From the NCBI RefSeq assembly GCF_013426205.1, contig NC_089428.1, positions 1,426,001-1,490,000 of the forward strand: a DNA stretch of 64,000 nucleotides, in the 5' to 3' direction. Of this stretch, positions 46,051 through 58,400 are shown piece by piece. This DNA comes from Metarhizium brunneum (lineage: Eukaryota > Ascomycota > Sordariomycetes > Hypocreales > Clavicipitaceae). The notes beneath the pieces are model-generated. The model searched no databases. It had not been told where the DNA came from and worked only from the letters and a program-made list of their open reading frames with translations. Every line of letters begins with the position of its first letter. Position 1 is the stretch's first letter. The translations under genes were made by a program, and so were the position numbers.

Positions 46051-47881
46051 CTAGTCGCCGTAGTCGTCGTCGTCACCACCTTTGACATTCGAGTCCTTTC
46101 GAATTGGTATTTTAATTCCTTGAGTGGCAAATGTCTTGCTCAATGGCGTGCTTTCACAAACACCGGGAAACTTCTTGGCCGAATATACATTGAACACGTC
46201 GCTAAAACAGCACGCCAAAATTGGGGCCCTGTTTTTGTTGATCTTTGGGGCACCAGAATCGCGAGGGGTGCCATCTGGCGGCCCGACATTTACAAAAGAG
46301 AACCGCAAGCTGTGGAAGTAAAATTAAGTTAATGCGTTGACAAAGACTAAATCATCCATGGGTATTCGTACCGGAAGGGCCCTTCTGTCCGGACACTGAG
46401 ATCTTGAAGAACAAACCATATTCCGATACGATCATGAGTGTCGCTAAGACGGAATGCACTAGCTGCCAAGCTGCCGATCAGATTTCGAGTAAACATGCCT
46501 TGTGGCTGTCCGCCAACCATTGCCATCCTCGCCATAGGATTATGGTCTTGAACATAGCCCGTTGGGCCGGTAGAACCATTTCTAGTATACGGAGAAACAT
46601 TCGACTGTGAAGGTAGAGGTGTGACATTCCCCTCAGGGCGGTATGATTGGTGATGAGGGAAATATTGCTGTGGTGGGCCATATGAGCCATTTGAAGGATA
46701 GGGCGGCGCTGTAGACAAAAAGTTCAGATGTATCTACTTCTTCGTGGCTACCATTTGGCAGTCATTAGGACACAAACGTATACGCACCTTGGCCGTATCC
46801 ACCTTGTATCTGATAGTCCTGACCGTAACCGACAGTGGGGGGTGTATTGTACGATTGGTCGCGATTAGATGGAAGGACATGTTGCGTGTACGGGGCCATC
46901 CCGGTATCACCTCCATTTAAGGTGGTATATGAGTAAGGTGTAGTCGATGAGATCGAAGGGCTGCCTGTGGAGGAGCGAACAAGGTTGACCTCCTTTGTGC
47001 CGTCTTCATTCCAGAGATCAACGTTGAGGACAAACATGGAGTGGTCGATGTCACTAAAAAAAAGTGTAAGTTTGGCGAGATCACTAGAGGAGCTAGCTCA
47101 CCGGAGGGAAGGCGCACTTGCAATCAATTTCTTTGCCAGTGGCAATATCTGTAATGATTAGACGGACACACGGAGGTGGAGTGATAGGACGTCGATCCTG
47201 AGTCTAGTTAGGAAGCCAACAAAAGACATAATGATGGCAAAACGGTGTCTTTACCTTATCGCCGAAACCGCACATTCGCGCTCGTCGGGGTTGTTGAACA
47301 ACGTCGAGTCTGTGAGCCTGTATCAGTATCTCCCATCGGATGTAAAGAAATAAATAAGATAGACCTAGTAATACGTACTGGTACTTGCGACCAGTCACGT
47401 CGTCAATTTTCGAGAACGGGCTCAATATCTGCTGGGGATTCCCAAGAGGTTTCCCTGCGGGTGTTGAGGTTACACCACCAGCAGATGCTGGCTGTGTGTC
47501 ATCTTGCCTGGAACGTGAAGGAGGTTGCATTTGTGACGGGGGAAGTTGGTGGTGGGAAAGCGGATGAGAAGGGTGCGACTGGACATGTTGAGAGAGTTGA
47601 TGAGGTTGTGGGTTTGGGTGCGAATGATGAGGGGGTTGACTTTGTGACTGGCTGCCAGGTCGTTGATGATGTACGTCGTGAGCACTGAGCTGTGAAGGAC
47701 GAGGCTGCGATGGCGGTAACTGTTGATGCTGCTGGTGGTTATGGTGACTGTGATAGCCATACATTGAATGGCCGGTGGTCTGGTGGCTTGAGGCAGCAGT
47801 TGAACCTGGCGGCGGGTACGAGCCGCCTGGAAGAGGTAACTGCTGCGACATGTCTGAGGGAGGAGGGTACGTCGACCCCAT
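46051..47881 (-). CDS. velB: velvet-domain regulator VelB
   Basis: VelB is a fungal DNA-binding regulator that pairs with VeA and VosA to couple light, development and secondary metabolism. Six minus-strand exons: 47881-47379, 47309-47255, 47197-47118, 47053-46788, 46708-46372 and 46309-46051, giving 499 aa. Residues about 1-145 are rich in His, Gln, Pro and Ser. The velvet domain begins ILSPFSKIDDVTGRKYQLDV, continues QQPRRARMCGFGDKDRRPIT, CVRLIITDIATGKEIDCNDI and FVLNVDLWNEDG, is interrupted by about 150 disordered residues, then resumes YTRN...FTRNLIGSLAASAFRL, IGIWFVLQDLSVRTEGPFRL and FNVYSAKKFPGV, ending near FATQGIKIPIRKD. This split domain is the VelB hallmark. Two donors (GTGCGC after exon 3, GTGCGT after exon 4) are off-consensus but are required by conservation and phase. 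Confidence 0.94.
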
Positions 47882-50377
47882 TTCGTCGGAGCCCGAGAGA
47901 GACTGTATACACAGAGCGTTGCAATATCGAGAAAAAGGATGGCGGAAACTATACAGCCTTTGTAGCCGTGCTCGCAATCGCGAGCTAGAGGTTTGCGATG
48001 TCACGGCGCAGCGCGGCAGTCGAGATATTGGTGGTGGTGTTGGGCGCTCGAGTGAGCTATTATCAGTCGAAGTTGCAGGGAATTTGCCGCTTTCATACTA
48101 GAGGCCGATCGGGCTCGGCCTGGGTAGGTTAAATGAAAGAAAACGGAGGCTTTTTTTTTTGGATCCCGTGTCGCGAAGGACTGCGACAGGAGGGCGACCT
48201 GCGTGGAAGGGAACGAAATACGGAGTAGAGGGTCGAGATATCATAAATGGCTTGATGTTGGGCAAATCTTGGACTGGTCGACACGTTGGGAACAAGACCC
48301 CTCAAGTGCCCACAGTACGACAGATTATTTCGAGGCAGACCAAGCCAGCCAACCAAACAGGGGGACTGGAGTGACACCAGCGACCAGCCGCGGGCGAGAT
48401 GGATCAATGATGCTTTTGCAACTTTGAATGTTGTGGAGAAGCGAGATATGTACTAATGGTTCAAATGGTGGTTTCTGGAGCACTACGCCGGCGGCATAAC
48501 CAGTCCAGTTCAATCAGTTGGCGTCCAGATGCTTGGAGGTGGCGCTCGCCCAAAAGACGGAGCCGCCGAGCGGATGCGCTTTCGATGTTGACCCAGCACT
48601 TTTGGCACACTGGGAAGATGTCAAGCATTTGACTGCTGAAGGTACCTTGTGATGGCCGGGTTTGAGACCTACAGTGTGCTCTAGACTGGAGCTTCTTACT
48701 CGCTTACTGAGGGACCCTGACCAGTGCTTTCCAGCTTCCCAATCCAGAGGTAGCTGGCGCTTCCAACCGCGTCACGTTGAGGCCGTGTTGGGCTTCCGTT
48801 TGGCGGCCAGAGAACGTTGCTCATGTGGCGTCAAATAACTGCTGGTCCGTCTCCAGTTGCCAGTAGAGCGCCAAACTGAGCCGTGAACGGATGTGCCGTG
48901 GACGCCTAGGCTGTCAAAATCGACTATGTAGGACATGTGCACCGGTTGGCCATCAAACCAATGAACACGCCATTGGCTTGCCCTCGACGGTTCCCTCGGA
49001 CGATAAAAAAATGCTTGCACTCCCTCCGGGCCTAGGCAATGACTAGGTTGGTAAGTACTAGTAGCATCAATAAATATTACCCCAGTGCCATGTTGGTGCG
49101 CAGTACTAGTAGTAATAGTAGAAAAAGAGCCCCGGAAGTGCGAGTGTGCATGTGGATCTGGAGCCAATTTACGGCAACCACCATGCGGGCATTGATATTT
49201 GGAGCATGAAAGATGGTGGCTGGAGGATTGAACTAGGGTTTTGGATTGGTTGTGGTGGAACATGGAACATGAGTTACATGACAAGGTGGTCGAGAGAGCA
49301 AGGATAATGATCACATGCATTGAATGGACGGTTCGTCCCACGGATTGGCTCCTAGGCGCAATGATAACTACTTGCGGATATCGGAAGCAAAATCAATGCC
49401 CGCAACCCTAAAGTCATTCACACTACATACCGCTTAGGTAGCCCTGGAGGTCTGTGAGAGACGACGCCAAACGTCAATCGCAAAGGGTCAATCACAAAGG
49501 GTCAACTGTGGATTCAGGTTACTGGGGGCCAGGCATGATTTAACCACATGCAAGGACACATGCCAGGACGCTAGCCAAGTATTGGCCCAAACAAGTCTCC
49601 AAGTTGGAGTTGCGGCCATTCTTGGTCCTCTACAGAAAACTTCGATCTTGTCGTCTGGCGTGTCTACCCAGCTGCAATTAAAGGTAAAACTTGAACCTAT
49701 CTACCCTCGAGCTGGTAGGATGAAACACTCTTCTGATGGGCAGGTGTCCCTTATTGGATGCCTACTACGTATTGCTTAATACAGTATGTCTGCTACATCG
49801 CTGTAGTACTACCCGCGGGGAACAACGGAGACAGTCTCGAGACTTGTCCAAGAGGGATCAAAGCTGCCAGACCTGGTAGGTTCTATCTAGGTGGGCAATG
49901 GAACTATTGAATGTTTGATGTATATACTACATACATAGGTACGTAATGGTGATAGGTACACTGCCAAAAGGCTTTGCCTTCACGATATCGCTGTTTCACT
50001 CCATAGTCAGTTTCCAGACTTTGTCATCAACCGCGTGCCTGATGTTGCATGTGGCATCTGGGCAGTCTGACTGCTCCATTTAGCCTCCTGCTGCTGGATT
50101 GTGTCAGGGAAGGGGGCGAGGGATGCTAATGCGCCAACACATCGGTTCTTTGCCCAATACGGAGTATTCACTGCCGAAATGTGTGTCGTGCTGACATTGT
50201 GTGTGTTGTTCGATGGATGAGGTCCAGTCATAATACCTGCCCCGCGTTCGGAACTCTCCTGGCTGCGGCAAAAGAAAAAACCGCTGCCGCCCCTCCATGA
50301 GCTAGTGATTCCTCCAATTTCCGCTCATCATCAATCTTGCGCGACCTAGACTGGAGAGATTCCTTCTGCAACAGAAT
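47882..50377. other. divergent intergenic, VelB / HIS1
   Basis: 2.5 kb upstream of both genes. It contains TACGGAGTA at 48219 and 50158 and a short direct repeat at 49474. A 189-codon minus-strand frame (48772-49341) has a hydrophobic start after its first ATG but no family features, and is not called. No general-control element of the TGACTCA type was noticed upstream of HIS1. Confidence 0.5.
49474..49501 (+). repeat. tandem 14-mer TCAATCRCAAAGGG, two units
   Basis: Two adjacent 14-bp units (49474-49487 and 49488-49501) differing at one position, followed by a partial third (TCAA). Small and of unknown meaning. Confidence 0.8.
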
Positions 50378-51690
50378 ATGGATCTAGTCAACCAGTAAGT
50401 ACGGACAGATCTACTTTCTAGCTGGTGCCGCCATGACTCTTTTCTTCTCTTCCCCAAACGCCCACCATGCGGAGCTGCTTTTTCCGCGATACCGTCGCTG
50501 TATCAATCAGTCTTGCTGACCCGACCTTTCCTCAACCCAGCCTCGAGGGTCGCCTTTTGTTCGCGGTACCAAAGAGTGAGTGGTATTATACTTGAAATTT
50601 GTGTCGCTCGCTAGCATAGTGGGTGAAATCTTCAATGGCTGACTTCCATGGATGTAGAGGGCCGGTTGAACCAAGCTGCGCTGAATTTGCTAGAAGGTGC
50701 CGATATCCAATTCCGCCGCGAAAACCGACTTGATATCGCTCTCGTCAAAAATCTGCCAATTGCACTCATATTCTTGCCCGCAGCGGACATTCCAACCTTT
50801 GTCGGCCAGGGCCGCGTTGATTTGGGCATCACAGGATGGGACCAGGTCAAAGAACATGATGCGTCTGTGCGTGCGGTGACAAGCAGCGGTGTGGACATAG
50901 ACGAGACGCCAGACTGTGAGATGGTTATGGAGCTGGGATTCGGCGCATGCAAGCTCCAAGTACAAGTCCCAGAGAAGGGTGAATACGTTACCGGTCAAGA
51001 CCTGATTGGTAAAACTATTGGTACAAGCTTCGTGCACCTGGCTGCCGAATATTTTGCTCGACTAGAAGCTAAAGGTGCTGGCGATGACTCTTCACCCGGT
51101 CCTAGGCGAAAACCGCAGACCAAGATTGTTGAGCTGAGCGGCAGCGTTGAAGCCGCTTGTGCCTTGGGAGTCGCTGACGGAATTGTTGATCTTGTTGGTA
51201 AGTTTGAGCTGCAAAACGCCTAACCAATACCATCACCATCAAAATGTCTTGGTTGCTTTTGTGCTTATCCTTAGGACACGGGGTATCGTACAATGACAGT
51301 GTTGACATGTGGCCTGCAGAATCCGGCGAAACCATGCGTGCTGCTGGCCTCAAGGCTATAGACACTGTTGTGGAATCGACTGCTGTGCTTGTCAAGTCTC
51401 GGTCCCCATCAAGCGCGGACATGGTTGACCTGATTGCTTCGAGAATCCGAGGAGTCATTGCTGCTCAACGATACGTGTTGTGCCAGTACAATATCGAGAG
51501 ATCGCGGCTTCCGGATGCTAGTAAAATAACCCCCGGTAAAAGAGCGCCTACAATCACCACTCTTGACGCTGAAGGATGGGTTGCAGTCAGCTCTATGGTG
51601 GAAAAGAAAAGGATTGCTCTCGTAATGGACGACTTGACTCGGGTTGGCGCGCACGATATTCTCGTCCTCGATATCCACAACACGCGATGA
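50378..51690 (+). CDS. HIS1: ATP phosphoribosyltransferase
   Basis: This enzyme catalyses the first, feedback-controlled step of histidine synthesis, joining ATP and PRPP. Four exons: 50378-50394, 50541-50575, 50658-51197 and 51320-51690, giving 320 aa, the long (HisG-L) form. The first two exons are only 17 and 35 bp. Together they encode MDLVNHLEGRLLFAVPKK, fixed by phase and by the family start LLFAVPKKGRL. The catalytic domain includes FLPAADIPTFVGQGRVDLGI and GITGWDQV. LSGSVEAACALGVADGIVDL runs into ESGETMRAAGL across intron 3. The C-terminal regulatory (ACT-like) domain contains PTITTLDAEGWVAVSSMVE, where histidine inhibition would act. Without the micro-exons the frame would wrongly start inside exon 3. 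Confidence 0.95.
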
Positions 51691-52824
51691 GACTGTCGCT
51701 ATCTGGACGGCAACGGTTGTTATTGAATCGTAGTCCGTACTTCCTTCACAATCATTGTTCGCAATTGGCTCAATAGGTTAAGGACAGAAATAAGTGGCCA
51801 AGCTGCAGTCTTATTAAACCTGGTTTGGCAAGAGTTGGGGACCTAGTGCTGGAAAGACCCTGGGACACTAAACTAAATAGATTCCTCTCCCATAATTCCG
51901 CAAGCTGGAACCGGGCGACCAGCTAATTGACGTATATGACCCGTAAACACTGCCTCTATGCCAAGAGTGATGATGGCCACGCACATAAATAACACAGACT
52001 CTATAGGAAGCTGCTCGCTTCTCCATGTCGTCAGTTATCTGATCCGCCGCCTTTTGTCATAATGAGAGGATGTAACAAGCAGGGCTTCCGGACGCACAAC
52101 TGACACCCCGGCTCTGTTCATCCTGGGTCCAGTCCCTTTGTCACAGGAAAATGGCAGTTCTAATTGCGAGGATGCAAATAGTCACCCTGGCCGTAGCACC
52201 CTGCGGTAGAACCCACGAGTTGCCAAACCAGAGGACCGAATTCAGCCACACTTCGTGCCATTTTGGGTTTCGCGCACCATAGGGTCGGCAAGCTCTTAAC
52301 ACGGCCCACCGGCTCGTCATGGTTAGTCGAGGTTGTTCGTCTTTCGCCACAACGGCGGATGATACGGAAGGGCGGTTGTTCCCAGCAAAGCGTTGCGTAT
52401 TTAAGTAGGCATGTGAGGACGGCACGGCAGCAAAGTTACGCCTGACCAGCTCTGAGGACCAGAGTACCATTGCTTGTATCTTTCTTTCAGCATAGTCAGC
52501 GCTGATGACTTTGTTCGCCATTCAAATACACAGCTCACAGATGCGGTCTTGATCGGTATCTGCATTTTCTGGAGCTGCACATTGCAGTTGCAGTGCTTGC
52601 CTCGAGGGCAAGTCTTCATCACCCTTGTTTACTTCTCTCGGCTTACAGTACTACAACCTCTGCGATGTCAGATGGTGACTTGGCCCATGGGCGCAAGGTT
52701 GCGGAGTCTCGCCTCTCGTGGGGGGCGTCTTCTGTATACACGGTATGGCTCGATTCTAGGATGATCCAATGTGGCCGTAGCCTGGAAATAAGACCTTTGG
52801 CGTCTAACTAATGTATAGATTATT
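51691..52824. other. intergenic, HIS1 to small membrane protein
   Basis: No gene is supported. Just before the next ATG there is CTAACTAATGTATAG ending at 52817, a good branch site and acceptor, so a 5'UTR intron or an upstream coding exon of the next gene probably lies here. I could not pick its donor. Confidence 0.5.
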
Positions 52825-53187
52825 ATGACTCCAATAAACTTTGTCTCCTTCCTGTTATCTCTTGTTATAGTCGACCTTGAGTACTCCTATATGAGGGTAC
52901 GCAATCATACCGAGGCATCAGGACGCTTGCCTACATTACTTCACCATGTGATATTCCGGCCACAGCCATATGCGACTGATATACGCGTCAGATCGCAAGG
53001 TCCTCATCATTACGACGAAGAGGTGTGGCATTACCATACTAAGCAAGGACGAATCATGAAATTGGAAGCCGAAGAGGCATTCAGAGGTCGCAACAGAATC
53101 ATCATATTCTTGGCCGTCTTCTTAGCCATTATCACTTGGGTTTTATGGCACCTGGCTAAAGCTCTTTATCAACGATGGTACTCCTAA
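52825..53187 (+). CDS. small predicted two-helix membrane protein
   Basis: A single visible exon of 120 aa. An N-terminal hydrophobic segment (INFVSFLLSLVIVDL, residues about 4-18) is followed by a basic/aromatic polar region, then a strong transmembrane helix near the C-terminus (IIIFLAVFLAIITWVLWHL, about 91-109) and a basic tail. The pattern resembles short conserved Sordariomycete proteins I have seen annotated as hypothetical. No function is known to me. An acceptor-like signal 8 bp upstream of the ATG suggests an intron in the leader or an earlier coding exon, so the N-terminus is provisional. Confidence 0.65.
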   Translation: MTPINFVSFLLSLVIVDLEYSYMRVRNHTEASGRLPTLLHHVIFRPQPYATDIRVRSQGPHHYDEEVWHYHTKQGRIMKLEAEEAFRGRNRIIIFLAVFLAIITWVLWHLAKALYQRWYS

Positions 53188-53711
53188 CATCGTGAAATGC
53201 CCTTTCGGCATATATAGCGGGCAACAATGGCGACTCTTCAAACTTTTCTTCGCATCACAGACATTAATTACGGAGGTGACGAAAATTGCGCACATAATAG
53301 GGGCATATGCAGGCGGTGACTTTCGGGTTTTTGAATCAATGTCATCATCGTGGCATTCCTGGCTTTTGTTGCCTTTTTTTTTATGAAAATTTTTTTGGAT
53401 CGCACCTGGATTGAGAGTGTAAGCTAATCAAGCTACGTCACGATAGTTCAAGCAGGATGTATTTGCACAGAAATCGGGAGAAGAGAAAATGGCATAAGCC
53501 ATAAGTTTCCCGTGACGATAATTATATTTACATATATATGGAGTGCATGTGTACTTGAGACTGATGAACCGCCGGTTGTATCTTGTGGGGGAAAACACCG
53601 ACGCCTTCGAAAATGACAAGAGCTCGCAAACCCATCAACGGGATGGGAACCTTCAATGAAATATAGATCCCAAAACACCCCGCATTCCCCCCCAGGATAA
53701 GGAACGAACTT
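53188..53711. other. convergent intergenic
   Basis: 524-bp spacer between the small membrane protein and the candidate small gene at 53712. T- and A-rich runs near 53375-53398. No gene is seen. Confidence 0.4.
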
Positions 53712-53999
53712 TTAAATAGAGCATGATTGGATCCTTTCTTCTAAACTACTCCAATATATTAAGGGACGGGGCTCCAAAACACTTAGGCCGGTAGGAAAGT
53801 GTCTCCGCTCTTCTTCAAGTATAGACATAGATGACTGACGAGATATAATGGCGTTTACGGGGCTTTCTGTGGTTTGTATAACACTCGACTTGTTGGTGCT
53901 TTCGTGGGAGGAGGCTGTTGACAGACGTGACTGGATTGAAAGCCTCTGACTTCGTAGTTGGCCATCCGAGGTGGAAGGCTGGAATCGAAGGTAAGGCAT
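53712..53999 (-). CDS. possible small protein, 95 aa
   Basis: The frame starts with ATG at 53999 (MPYLRFQPSTSDGQ) and is rich in Ser, Arg and Gln (RLSIQSRLSTASSHEST, RQSSMSILEEERRHFP). It ends with GLSVLEPRPLIYWSSLEERI. The C-terminal LEPRP-x-x-YW-x-S-x-EER pattern looks like constrained protein rather than chance sequence, and I believe similar short fungal proteins exist, but I cannot name them. There is no transmembrane segment and no intron is needed. Overlapping open frames on the same strand in other phases weaken the call. Confidence 0.45.
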   Translation of the reverse strand: MPYLRFQPSTSDGQLRSQRLSIQSRLSTASSHESTNKSSVIQTTESPVNAIISRQSSMSILEEERRHFPTGLSVLEPRPLIYWSSLEERIQSCSI

Positions 54000-55437
54000 T
54001 GTAATGAGAAGAACAAGGCCGTACTGCAAATACGAAGAAAAAAAAGACTCGCCAGCGAGAAGAGAATATCAGACCGAAAGCCTGTTCTTTGATAGATGTC
54101 CAGTTGAGTATGTCCCGCTATACAGAACACTGCTGAACACTCTGTTTCTGATATGAGGGAGATATTTTGAAGGTGGCGAAGACTGAGTGTAGTCGGGGAC
54201 AAGACCACAAAACCAAAGAGGTTGTTCGATCTTTAAATATATTCGTGTCTCGTACGTGGTCGTTCAAGACGGTCCCGTAAGAGCTAGGGTAATCAAGGGG
54301 CCGCAGTCATAAATAGAAAAAGAATGAATGTAGCAGAGCCTGTCTAGCTCGTGGTTGATTTCTCTTCTTCTGATCATCTGGATGGAATTGATTGAGTTGA
54401 AAGTGGTCTCAACGCGCGTAAGGGAGGGGGAACCTCTTATTAACACAGGCCAAGTGCGGGACGACTTGTCCAAACCCAGCACGTACAATATAGGACCTAG
54501 CGAGTATTGCTTCCCTTGACAATCAAACCGTTTGGGTTATTGACAGGTGCCCAAATAGTCCGACGTCTAATGCCAGAGGAATGCCCCGCTGGCAAAGGGG
54601 GGCATAAATGAATGCTACACCACATCCCATTTTGGTGCGGAATGCCCCGAGATTCCCGACAGTACAATGGATCACAAGTCGCGTCAGGGTCGTATCCCTG
54701 TGAACGGGTGTCGAAGCACATCAATTGTAAGCCCTCCATGTATGAGCCTTTTTGGGATGAGGGCATTATGTACGTTATCATCCCCTGTTCGGTTTCAGGG
54801 TCGCCCTGCATTCAGGAGACAATTCAACGCCAAAACCCTGGCCGCGCCCCTGCGATCACCGAAACTGAAACCAGCGTTGCTTCGGTGTCGCATCAATGGT
54901 ATGAAGCAGCCGTGCAGCAGGAGTGGATGCAGGCACGAATCGAGATGTCAAAACCAAGCATTCGGTGCTGCGGAGTGGTGAGCCCATGTAACCCAGAGTC
55001 ATACCTACTGTGAATGCATCACAGAATGAAGACACGTTGACGATGCGCATAGTTTAAGACCTTGCATAGCCGAATTTCGTCCAATGCCCATAAACCACAC
55101 CTCAATTGGGAGCCACTGCTTTCCCTTTCATAAGGATACCTTGTATTCAAGCGTCCCACCTTGCATAATAATAATACCTGACGTGTTCAGGTAAATGACA
55201 TATTAATTATTTTATACCTCTACCACGATGCGTCGATACGTCATGCCTGTGCCCTGAGACCCCCTACTAATGATACTAGTAATGAGTAAGATGAAATAAA
55301 AAAACCAAGTAATTGATTTTCTTCATGCATGTACTAAGGTCAACACTGTTGCCGCTATCATCTCACACATAGCGAGTTCCCTTATGTGTGATTGTTTGCA
55401 TCAATCTATACCATCCGATCTCGCGCCGGATTCCTTT
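54000..55437. other. intergenic, CCH1 3' side
   Basis: No gene is supported. Several 60-130-codon frames on both strands show no family features. The right part (about 55150-55330) is AT-rich and should include the CCH1 3'UTR. Confidence 0.45.
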
Positions 55438-58400
55438 TTACCCAAGATCCCCGAAGCGGTATGATCCCCTATCGGGCTTCCGTAACGTCGCACTCCTTCT
55501 GATACTTTCCATCCACACAGAATCATCAAGCATATCGCGAGCCTCCATTGGGTTGGTTGCACTTCCACGACGGCTTCCTTGGGACACATCTGGAGTATGG
55601 AATTCGGGCTCGTAAAGTTCGAAACTAAACCCAAAGGAGGTGTCTTGACGCGAAGTAGTAGTTTGAGATGACCGAGTACGACTAAGAGGGTGCTCGTATA
55701 CTGCGTCATGAAGGCTGAGATGGGTTGACTCTGATGGAGCTTGCTGACCAGCTCCCTCCCCTGCGCTCAGCTGTGTCCACCGAGGCTGCTCTGGAAAGGC
55801 TGCCTCCCTTCCCTGGTTCTTCGTCAAGTTGCCGCCAAGCTTGTCGTCGACAAGGATGTGTGGTATCGCAAGCTGCGGGATCACTGACATACGAGATGCA
55901 TGCTTCTTCTCCATGTGCTTTTTGAATCTTCTTGACCAGTAACTGAGGAAGGCTGAGTTAGCTCATGCACTTTATTGTGTTTGCCTTTCGACGAGACATC
56001 TTGTTTTGTAGCTACTGGGTAAGGGTGTCTCTCACAGTGTATCAAAAAAGCCTTGGACCACCTTCCGCCGTATTTCTTCATCAACACGTTGCAGCCGAGC
56101 TCGGCGTCGCAAGAATTCTTCGAGTCTATGCAATATGTTAGCACAGCCGCAAACACCTTAGGCCTGTGAACAATGTCTTACTTCAAGCTCTTGCTGTCAT
56201 TGATAATGTTGTAATGAGCAAGGATCAATAGGACATCCGTAAAAGCAATACCTCTGTCTGGATCCGCGGATACCAGCACTTCCCCAAAGAATATCTTGAA
56301 TCGGCGGCGACGCTCGCGAATCTTCTCGACGTCGAGCTTAGCCAGTCTCTGGTTAAGCCTGTCTACGTCGATGTCATTGTAAAAGTTTGCCGTAGCAATG
56401 GACATGTGCCGGGTTGATTTAGAGTCGCCACGCACGTCCTCCAATATTTGTCCAATAGAATCCTCCGGCTGGTAGATTCGCATCTGAAATACGCCCGAGA
56501 GCTCTCCAAGCAGGCGCGGAAACTGTTCTTTGGAGATGAAACCAGTTCCGGTTGGGTCCACGCTCCGCCACGCTTCTTTGAATCGCCGTATCTCATCTCG
56601 ATCAACCACGGCCATGCCGCTAGATCGTTGATAGACGTAGCTGAAGCTTTCATAAATAAGAGACACGAACAGGTTCACAAAAATATACATGCTAATGATA
56701 TTCCACGCAACGAATAGAAAGCGGGCCCACGCCTTACTACCGCAATCGCTGTCGAAGAATTTACTCTCTTCAACACAGAGGGGTGGCCGAATTTCAGCGT
56801 AATCCTCCATGATTTGGTTCCAGCCCTCTCCCAAGCTCATCCTGAACAGGAGAATTAAGGCTTTTGGGACACTGCGAAAGTTGATGTCGCTCGTTTCTTC
56901 GTCCCCAAACCGCGTAAGGCTAAATGCTTGTGTCATTGCGATGGCAAAGACAAGAAAACAGACTAGCCAGGTGGCCAACAAATTGCTTATAATTGGCAAG
57001 CTGGCCGCTGCAGTCTTGAACAATTGGTCCAGGGCGTCATTCCTCGGTATCAATAGCAACACAATTGCCACAAGGAAGAATTTGTGCAGTTGGACCGACG
57101 CGTCAGCTGTAGAGTCGGCAATCATCAATGCCAGCGTAGCCACAAACGCCCCCGAAACAGTGATAAGCGAATAAAGATCCCAAGAACTTTTTCGAAATCG
57201 AGTCCATCCAAGACCAGTGACTCGAACAGCAATGTTACTGGCATATGTCAGGATGAAGAGCAGAAACAAAATTTCTCTAGTTTTAGTCCACCAGAATGGC
57301 TCTGAGCTGAACTCGGTCATCAGCAAGACAAGATGAAGCACCAAAACGACGGTAATGACGAGATACCATTTGCCGCGTTTTTCAATGGCCCGTTTATGGC
57401 ACCATTTCTTCCAGCTCTTCTCAGTTTCTCTGTACGAACTTTTGGATGGCGATATCTGCCGTAGCAGTTTTCGAAGCTCAAGCCAAGATCGTTGTTCTGC
57501 AGTAAGAAAGGCAACACCTGTTTGTTCGGTGTAATTTCTCATAAAAACAGAAATAAACAGGGTTAGGACAAACACAGTAGCCATCAAGTTGAATACGACG
57601 AAAAAGAGTGCGTTACCCTGTGCCACCAATTGTTGAGGCTGCATCCCTTTGCTGACAATAGCTTGGGCAGCAAACGAAACATCGGTCCAACCCTCCTGGC
57701 TAACGATTTGAAATAAGGTGAAGAGAGAAGACCCAAAGTCGTCAAAATTGAAATAAGGATTGGAGGCAACACGCGGGGCTAGCATATTCCAATCGCTTTT
57801 GAAAGGAGTGCTGCTAAACTCACCAAAACATCCATCAAGGGTATTGCTGGCGTTGGAGTCATTGCACGTAACCATTAGACCGTTGAAAAGGTTCAGGCCG
57901 TATATGGCAAATGGTATCAGCAACGAAAGCGATATAAGTGCAGCCTATGTCGAGATATCAGTACCGCTATACGTTTGAGACCTAATACGAGCGCAAAATA
58001 CAGGGAAGGCGAGACCTACTCCTATCAATTTCCACCAACCAACAATGATGAGCGAATGGAACGTATCCCTGGCGCTGTCGCTGACATTAAGTAGTCGAAG
58101 TGCTCGCAAAGCCTTGAATGCACCAACAGCCCGTGATATGGCTCCATCATTGATTAAAAGTGTGACGACATTTATCCATAGTGTCACAAGCACAATACCA
58201 TCAATCATGCCCCAGGAGCTGCGCATATATGCGTTTGGTGTCCAAAATAAACCATCCGCAACTGCTTTTATAGCCGCCTCAACTGTGAAAACTGAGGTAA
58301 AGGCGAGATCAGTCCAGACATACCAGTTCCACGTGTTTGTACTGTGGTTTTCCCTATACTCTTTCTGGTAAAGTGGTGTTGTAACACAAGCCAAAATTAC

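Noticed and set aside
47245..47688. 147-codon plus-strand frame opposite velB
   Set aside because: Antisense shadow of the His/Gln-rich velB leader.
48772..49341. 189-codon minus-strand frame with a hydrophobic N-terminus
   Set aside because: Could mimic a secreted protein, but the remainder is His/Ser-rich with no conserved pattern. The frame begins without an ATG, and the first ATG gives only a weak signal peptide.
52141..52521. 126-codon minus-strand frame
   Set aside because: Starts with ATG but lacks any family similarity that I recognise.
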